Shown here: piece by piece, positions 13,650 through 18,286 of the stretch
Layout of the letters: every line of letters starts with the position of its first letter
Position numbering within the stretch: position 1 is the first letter of the stretch
Assembly: GCA_964639875.1 (NCBI GenBank)
Contig: CAZXEM010000019.1
Span: 1-18,286, forward strand
Source of the DNA: CAZQLW01 sp964639875
GTDB lineage: Archaea; Nanobdellota; Nanobdellia; Woesearchaeales; GW2011-AR9
Direction of reading: 5' to 3'
DNA length: 18,286 bases
Translations under genes and position numbers: made by a program
The notes under the pieces: generated by a model
What the model was told of the DNA's origin: nothing
The model's input: the letters and a program-made list of their open reading frames with translations, nothing else
The model's database searches: none

Positions 13650-16558
13650 CTTTTCTTCTCACTAACAAATTCTTTTAACTCTTTAGGCCAATTTTTAATA
13701 TTTTCCTGATGAGATTCGATTTCATTCCAAACACGTTTACTCATGTTACCGGTTTCTACCAACTTAACCAACTCTTCTTTAGCAAAAATAGGTACTCGCT
13801 TAAGGTTCCAAATTTGCATTTTTAATTTTTCTTGGTAGGCATCTTTACGATCTTCCTGTTTTTGTTTTTGTTCATTCCAAAATCCAGCATAAGAAAATTC
13901 TTCCTTTTTCTCTTTGATCAGTTTCTTACCTTTTTTCAAAGCAATCTTGGCCAATACTGTTTGGTGCATTCTTTTCAAGAACTCTTGTTTATCTTCAATT
14001 TTGATCACGTCTGAATAACCGCCCAGGATTAATCCGAACGCGAACGGACTGGGAATAGTATTAGTTGTTTCTTTAACAGACATTTTTTTATTAACAACAT
14101 TATCAATAATCAGTTGCGCATTTTTATAATCCATTAAATCTTCAAGAACTTCTCGACGTGCTTCTTTCAGGATTGGAAAATCATTACTGATTCGTTTAAC
14201 TGCGTTAAACAAAATCCTACTACCAATTTGCATTCTACCCGCTTTTTTTGTTCTTCCCATGTACGATCTTAAAATCATTAATGACCGAGCAGCACAGTGT
14301 CTGAATCTTCTGGATAAAACTTCACTTCGTTCAATTGCATTCTCTAAAACTAAACGAAAATTTTCTTCTTTAAGTAGTTCAAAAGCTCTCAGAGCGTTAA
14401 ACAATTTGTCTGATGATAAATAAAATCCATTATCAGTAACACCAATTTCTACATCACGATGTTGCGATTTACCAATAATGTAAGCGAGAGATCTTGACAA
14501 ACAGTCGTTTACTCTTCTTCCGAACAAAGTTTGAAAGATGACGTAATTTCTTCCTCGATCAGAATACTTTTCAATAACTATTTTTTTGTTTGACGGAATT
14601 TCTGAAAAATGGTACTGTTCATAAAAATATTGATAAATTGAATTGGCTGCTTTATCGTCCACGTAAAGGTATTCATTAATGAACTTTATAATTTCTTTTT
14701 TAGTAGATTTATGAATAAACTTATCTTCCATTAAAAATCTGAACTTGTTAATTTCCATCGCAAGATCAAAACTTAACGGTAACATTTCTGAGAACCAAGA
14801 AGGAACTGTGGGCGGTCGATTTACAGAAGTAGAAACTTGCGCAGTCATCCCTCGAGCAAATTTGAACATGTAAACACTTCCTCCGAGGACGAATACATCG
14901 CCCGGTTTTAACCTTTCTAAGAAACCCTCGTCAATCGTCCCGACAATTTGTTCGCCGACTTTAACTCTAACAAACGTTTCTTCTGGAATTGTTCCAATGT
15001 TAGTCATGTAAATTACTCTTGCAAGTCTTCCTCTTTTACCAATGTTACCATTTTCTTTATCGTACCATATTTTTGCATAAACGTACCGTTCTTCTAAAGA
15101 AACATATTCACCAGAAAGGTATTTAATAACTTCAAAAAAATCTTTCCAGTCTAAATCATGGTAACAGTAACAGTTTTTAATTAAATGAAATAGTTCGTAA
15201 ATGCTGATTACTCCGTTAATTGCAATACCATAAATGTGTTGTGATAAAACGTCTAATGCGTTGATTGGAATATGGATCCGGTCAATCTTTCGTTCCTTTG
15301 CCGCTTTTAATAATAATGAACATTCAATCAAATCGTCCCGGTCCATAACAATGACCCGAGCTTTTACAGTCGAATGTAACTGGTGACCGGCTCTACCGGC
15401 TCGTTGCAGAAAACGTGCTACTGATTTCGGACTTCCTAAACAAAGTACTAAATCTACGTAACCAATATCTATCCCTAACTCTAAACTTGTTGAAGAAACG
15501 ACAACTTTCAAATTTCCGTCTCTTAAATCCTGTTCGGTTTTAAATCTCGCTTCTTTACCTAAACTGCCGTGATGTGCGGCAATACGTCCACTTTGTTTGG
15601 ACGTGCTAGAAATCTCTGATTTCTCTGCATTTTTATCACTATATTCTTTTGGAAATCTTTCTTTAAGATTGTGGACAATTCGTTCTGTTGCTGCTCTCGT
15701 ATTAGTAAAAATTAAAGTTGTTCGATGCTCTTGAATAAGTTTGTCCATCAGTTCATACATCTTGTTATGTTTCATCATATAATCTGTATCAACAAGACTT
15801 TTTACTGGACTGAGAACTTGTAAATCCATTTCCTTAATGAACTGGACATCAACTATCCCACAGTCTCTTAAATCATCTCCCTGGTAACCAACAAGGTATT
15901 TAGCAATCTCATCTAACGGAGCGATTGTTGCAGAGAGACCAACACGAGCCATTCCTGGCGAGATTCTTTGCAACCGTTCCATGGTTAAATTAAAATGTAC
16001 TCCACGTTTGTTGTCTGCAATAGCATGAATCTCGTCAGCGATTAACCATTGCACATTTGTTAATTTTTCTTTAAATTTTGGAGAATTGATCATGATCGCT
16101 AAAGATTCCGGAGTAGTAATAAGAATATGAGGAGCATTCTTTAACATCTTTTGTTTTTGGTAAGATGTAGTATCTCCTGTTCTGACACCAATTCTGATCC
16201 CCAGTTTATCTTTGTTAAGTTCTTCTAGTTCTTTCAATGGTTCAATAAGATTTTTTGCAATATCGTTGTTTAACGCTTTTAATGGGCTCACGTAAACACA
16301 ATAAACTTTATCTTCCAGAATTTGTTTTTTTGCAGAATCTATTAGTTCGTTAAGAACTGCTAGAAATCCAGTAAGAGTTTTTGTTGCTCCTGTTGGCGCA
16401 GAGATAAGAACATTTTTTCTCTGATGAATTTCCATTACTCCATATAATTGTGGAAGAGAAAAATCTTTGAATTTCTTGAAAAACCATTTATTTATCAGGG
16501 GGTGCAAAATAGCTTTAAGATGAATAGCTTTATACGGATTTTTTATTTTTGTGATCAC
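13646..16558 (-). CDS. lhr: Lhr-type large superfamily 2 ATP-dependent helicase
   Basis: A 970-residue DEAD/DEAH-like helicase of the Lhr group, linked in other archaea to DNA repair and replication stress. Motifs: Walker A APTGATKT (54-61), DEIHAIAD (175-182), SATIAP (209-214), IFTNTRAATER (motif IV), STSLELGIDIG (motif V) and QRAGRAGH (motif VI). The winged-helix and Lhr-core regions follow, with RQ-containing GRRVNDCLSR near the DEAD/H-associated domain and a charged C-terminus. The length is close to the Lhr-core type and lacks the long extra C-terminal domain of bacterial Lhr. The start is GTG, with a TATA-like box about 26 bases upstream and no ribosome binding site. The Walker A second glycine position reads Ala-Thr rather than Ser-Gly. 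Confidence 0.95.
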   Translation of the reverse strand: MITKIKNPYKAIHLKAILHPLINKWFFKKFKDFSLPQLYGVMEIHQRKNVLISAPTGATKTLTGFLAVLNELIDSAKKQILEDKVYCVYVSPLKALNNDIAKNLIEPLKELEELNKDKLGIRIGVRTGDTTSYQKQKMLKNAPHILITTPESLAIMINSPKFKEKLTNVQWLIADEIHAIADNKRGVHFNLTMERLQRISPGMARVGLSATIAPLDEIAKYLVGYQGDDLRDCGIVDVQFIKEMDLQVLSPVKSLVDTDYMMKHNKMYELMDKLIQEHRTTLIFTNTRAATERIVHNLKERFPKEYSDKNAEKSEISSTSKQSGRIAAHHGSLGKEARFKTEQDLRDGNLKVVVSSTSLELGIDIGYVDLVLCLGSPKSVARFLQRAGRAGHQLHSTVKARVIVMDRDDLIECSLLLKAAKERKIDRIHIPINALDVLSQHIYGIAINGVISIYELFHLIKNCYCYHDLDWKDFFEVIKYLSGEYVSLEERYVYAKIWYDKENGNIGKRGRLARVIYMTNIGTIPEETFVRVKVGEQIVGTIDEGFLERLKPGDVFVLGGSVYMFKFARGMTAQVSTSVNRPPTVPSWFSEMLPLSFDLAMEINKFRFLMEDKFIHKSTKKEIIKFINEYLYVDDKAANSIYQYFYEQYHFSEIPSNKKIVIEKYSDRGRNYVIFQTLFGRRVNDCLSRSLAYIIGKSQHRDVEIGVTDNGFYLSSDKLFNALRAFELLKEENFRLVLENAIERSEVLSRRFRHCAARSLMILRSYMGRTKKAGRMQIGSRILFNAVKRISNDFPILKEARREVLEDLMDYKNAQLIIDNVVNKKMSVKETTNTIPSPFAFGLILGGYSDVIKIEDKQEFLKRMHQTVLAKIALKKGKKLIKEKKEEFSYAGFWNEQKQKQEDRKDAYQEKLKMQIWNLKRVPIFAKEELVKLVETGNMSKRVWNEIESHQENIKNWPKELKEFVSEKKS

Positions 16559-16580
16559 TTTTTATAGAACATCTATCTTA

Positions 16581-16588
16581 TTATATAT
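16581..16588 (-). promoter_or_regulatory. TATA-like box for lhr
   Basis: ATATATAA on the minus strand, centred about 26 bases before the GTG at 16558. Another AT-rich element (16561-16566) is too close to the start to serve it. Confidence 0.5.
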
Positions 16589-16621
16589 TTCGTAAGCTAC
16601 TTTATAATGTTTTAGTTAGGA

Positions 16622-17422
16622 TTATAACAAATCATGTGGGCTTTTAACATTAACGACATTTTTGTCATGAATAGCGATATACCTTTCAGTTGTTTTTTTA
16701 TCTTTATGCCCCAATAAACGTTGAATATATTCTGTTTTAACATCGTTCTCAAATAGATGCGTAGCAAAAGCGTGCCTAATCAAATGCGGATAAACTCTCT
16801 TGTTAATCTTAGCTTTCTTTGCAGCTTGTTTGATTATTTGTTGTACTGACCTTGTTGTTAAATGTCCGTTTCTTCCAGAGAAAAGATAATTATTTTCATT
16901 ATTTAATTCTTTAAAATTCTCAATAAATTTATTTGAAATAATGGATTTTCTGTCTTTTTTTCCTTTTCCAGCTCTAACCACGATAACTTTCTCTTCTACT
17001 AAAACATCTTTAATTTTAACATTAACAGCTTCTTTTGCTCTTAAACCAGAACAGTATATTAATTCTAATAATAATCTATGTTTTGGATTTGTTATCACGT
17101 TGATAAGATTGTTTACTTCATCTTTAGTTAATCCGATGATAACTTTGTAATCATTTTTAGGGATTTTAATGTTATCCATTAATTTTTTCTTTAGAACTTC
17201 TTTATAGAAAAATTGTAAAGAATTAAATGCTAATCTCATCGTGGAAGCGGAAACTTTATTGTCTGCCAAATATTCAAGATAATTTCTAAAATCATCAATT
17301 GTAACTTTATCAACATCTTTTTTACAAAATAATAAAAATTTCTTATTATAATGAAGATAACTTTTAGCAGTTCTTTGACTGTATCTTCTAATTTTAATTT
17401 CTTGTTCTAATCTTTCAAACAT
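16622..17422 (-). CDS. xerA: XerA-like tyrosine recombinase
   Basis: A 266-residue tyrosine recombinase. The N-terminal core-binding SAM-like domain covers about 1-85 (YSQRTAKSYLHY and the FYKEVL helix), and the catalytic domain follows. The catalytic set is complete: Arg128 (SGLRAKE), Lys153 (AGKGKKDR), His213 and Arg216 (PHLIRHAFATHL), His239 (LLGHK) and the nucleophile Tyr248 (TERYIAI). Size and motifs match archaeal XerA, which resolves chromosome dimers at dif, though a mobile-element integrase cannot be excluded. ATG at 17422 is preferred because AGGTGAT lies 4 bases upstream; in-frame GTG and ATG codons earlier overlap that site. The start overlaps the YhcG-like gene end by 8 bases, so translation is probably coupled. 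Confidence 0.93.
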   Translation of the reverse strand: MFERLEQEIKIRRYSQRTAKSYLHYNKKFLLFCKKDVDKVTIDDFRNYLEYLADNKVSASTMRLAFNSLQFFYKEVLKKKLMDNIKIPKNDYKVIIGLTKDEVNNLINVITNPKHRLLLELIYCSGLRAKEAVNVKIKDVLVEEKVIVVRAGKGKKDRKSIISNKFIENFKELNNENNYLFSGRNGHLTTRSVQQIIKQAAKKAKINKRVYPHLIRHAFATHLFENDVKTEYIQRLLGHKDKKTTERYIAIHDKNVVNVKSPHDLL

Positions 17423-18286
17423 TTTCATCACCTAACTTTTTATTAATTTGAATCTGTTCTTTTCTCTTTTCAATCTCTTCTTTAAGCTCTTTTTCCGTTG
17501 GCAGGTAAAGTTTATACTTTGAAGCAAAAAGTTTTTTACTTTCATCTAATAAAGTGTATTTTATCATCGTTTTACTTTTATTAGAACAAAGAATTAAACC
17601 AATAGTGGGATTATCATCGTTACTCTTTATTTCTTTTTCGAAATAACGAACATAAAAATCCATCTGACCAATATCTTTATGAGTTAGTTTCCCAATCTTC
17701 AAATCAATCAAAACAAAACATTTAAGATAATAATTATAAAAAACTAAATCAACATAATAATGTTCATTGTCAATAGATATTCTTTTTTGTCTGGATACAA
17801 AAGAAAAACCCTTTCCTAATTCTAAAATGAATTGTTTTAAATTATCTATTAACAAACTTTCTACATCTTTTTCCTGAAACTTAGAATTCTCTTTCAAGTT
17901 AAGAAACTCTAAAACATACGGGTCTTTAATCAAATCTTCTGGATTTTTTATAATCTGGCCTTTCTCAGCTAATTCTAGTACCCCTTTTTTATCTTTGCTT
18001 AAAGCTAATCTTTCATAAAGTAAAGAATTGATTTGTCTATCTAATTCTCTAGTACTCCAATTACTATTAATTGTTTCATTTAAGTAAAATTGTCTGGCAT
18101 TCTCTTCTTCAATCCTAAGAAATAAACGATAATGAGTCCAACTCAATTCGGCACGCAGTGCGTGACCTTTCTTGAATTTCTGGTAAAATGTTCTCATATA
18201 CTTAAGGTTTGTTTTAGTAAATCCCTTACCGTATTCTTCAGTTAGCTTCTTAGACAATTCATTTATCAAAGCTATTCCATATTCAG
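17415..18286 (-). CDS. YhcG/DUF1016 family PD-(D/E)XK nuclease, N-terminus missing
   Basis: The frame stays open to the right edge (reading EYGIALINEL at the cut), so the true start lies outside; a TTG at 18269 is not the start. About 290 residues are visible. The DUF1016 N-terminal region is clear: KGFTKTNLKYMRTFY, then SWTHYRLFLRI and NWSTRELDRQINSLLYERL. The C-terminal PD-(D/E)XK nuclease fold has HYYVDLVFYN with a metal-binding Asp and IDLKIG with the D-x-K pair, then KDIGQMDFYVRYF. The family is mostly bacterial, scattered by transfer, and often found near restriction-modification or defence genes; its substrate is not settled. It overlaps the downstream XerA-like gene by 8 bases. The C-terminal tail is Lys/Glu rich. 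Confidence 0.93.
   Translation of the reverse strand, partial: EYGIALINELSKKLTEEYGKGFTKTNLKYMRTFYQKFKKGHALRAELSWTHYRLFLRIEEENARQFYLNETINSNWSTRELDRQINSLLYERLALSKDKKGVLELAEKGQIIKNPEDLIKDPYVLEFLNLKENSKFQEKDVESLLIDNLKQFILELGKGFSFVSRQKRISIDNEHYYVDLVFYNYYLKCFVLIDLKIGKLTHKDIGQMDFYVRYFEKEIKSNDDNPTIGLILCSNKSKTMIKYTLLDESKKLFASKYKLYLPTEKELKEEIEKRKEQIQINKKLGDENV
17427..17433 (-). promoter_or_regulatory. Shine-Dalgarno site of the XerA-like gene
   Basis: AGGTGAT on the minus strand, inside the last codons of the YhcG-like gene and 4 bases before the ATG at 17422. It is the longest match in the window to the archaeal 16S rRNA 3' end. Confidence 0.65.

Noticed and set aside
16559..16621. A dif-like recombination site next to the XerA-like gene.
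   Set aside because: The gap is AT rich and has weak inverted pieces, but no pair of 11-base arms around a 6-base spacer like known archaeal dif sites.
17423..17431. Earlier GTG and ATG starts for the XerA-like gene.
   Set aside because: They lie inside the AGGTGAT ribosome binding site that serves the ATG at 17422.
18267..18269. TTG at 18269 as the start of the YhcG-like gene.
   Set aside because: The frame stays open and family-like (EYGIAL) to the window edge, so the true start is outside.

Overview
The window looks like a gene-dense, AT-rich stretch of an archaeal chromosome. Archaeal information-processing genes are present: the gamma subunit of initiation factor aIF2, ribosomal protein eS17, an archaeal-type topoisomerase I with three C-terminal zinc ribbons, an Lhr-type helicase and a XerA-like recombinase. 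TATA-like boxes centred about 24 to 29 bases before the start codons also point to archaea. The low GC, compact genes and many small orphans resemble Woesearchaeota/Pacearchaeota-type (DPANN) genomes, but that placement is inference. TAA, TAG and TGA all act as stops, so the standard code fits. I see no rRNA, tRNA, CRISPR array or insertion sequence, and no gap between genes exceeds about 125 bases.

Layout. 1-254 (-): start of a divergent-PAP2 membrane protein cut by the window edge. 345-689 (-): small helical orphan. 814-1575 (+): VTT/TVP38-type membrane protein. 1584-4108 (-): an apparent operon of aIF2 gamma, a 130-residue orphan and an EEP-family hydrolase. 4161-4826 (-): GT2 glycosyltransferase, divergent from a tRNA-dihydrouridine synthase (4904-5833, +). 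5918-7960 (+): UbiB/ABC1 kinase and a phasin-like protein with 11-residue repeats. 7966-8154 (-): eS17. 8252-9034 (+): two-TM protein with PH-like flanks. 9102-11348 (+): topoisomerase I. 11404-12090 (+): orphan. 12093-12533 (-): Lrp/AsnC-like regulator, divergent from a winged-helix/HAD fusion (12624-13649, +). 13646-16558 (-): Lhr helicase. 16622-18286 (-): XerA-like recombinase overlapping the end of a YhcG/DUF1016 nuclease cut by the window edge.

Start choice follows a clear two-mode rule. Genes that begin a transcript have a TATA box about 26-29 bases before the start and no ribosome binding site, which implies leaderless mRNAs. Several downstream genes (EEP hydrolase, UbiB, phasin-like, XerA-like) have GAGGTG-like Shine-Dalgarno sites. 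This corrects several over-long open frames, notably for eS17, topoisomerase I, the 11404 orphan, the EEP hydrolase and XerA.

Most of the window is housekeeping. The parts most worth a second look are the YhcG-XerA overlapping pair, the UbiB/phasin-like pair with its 11-mer repeat tail, the winged-helix/HAD fusion whose DxD motif reads DxN, and the paired inverted repeats in the promoter region between that fusion and the Lrp-like gene.
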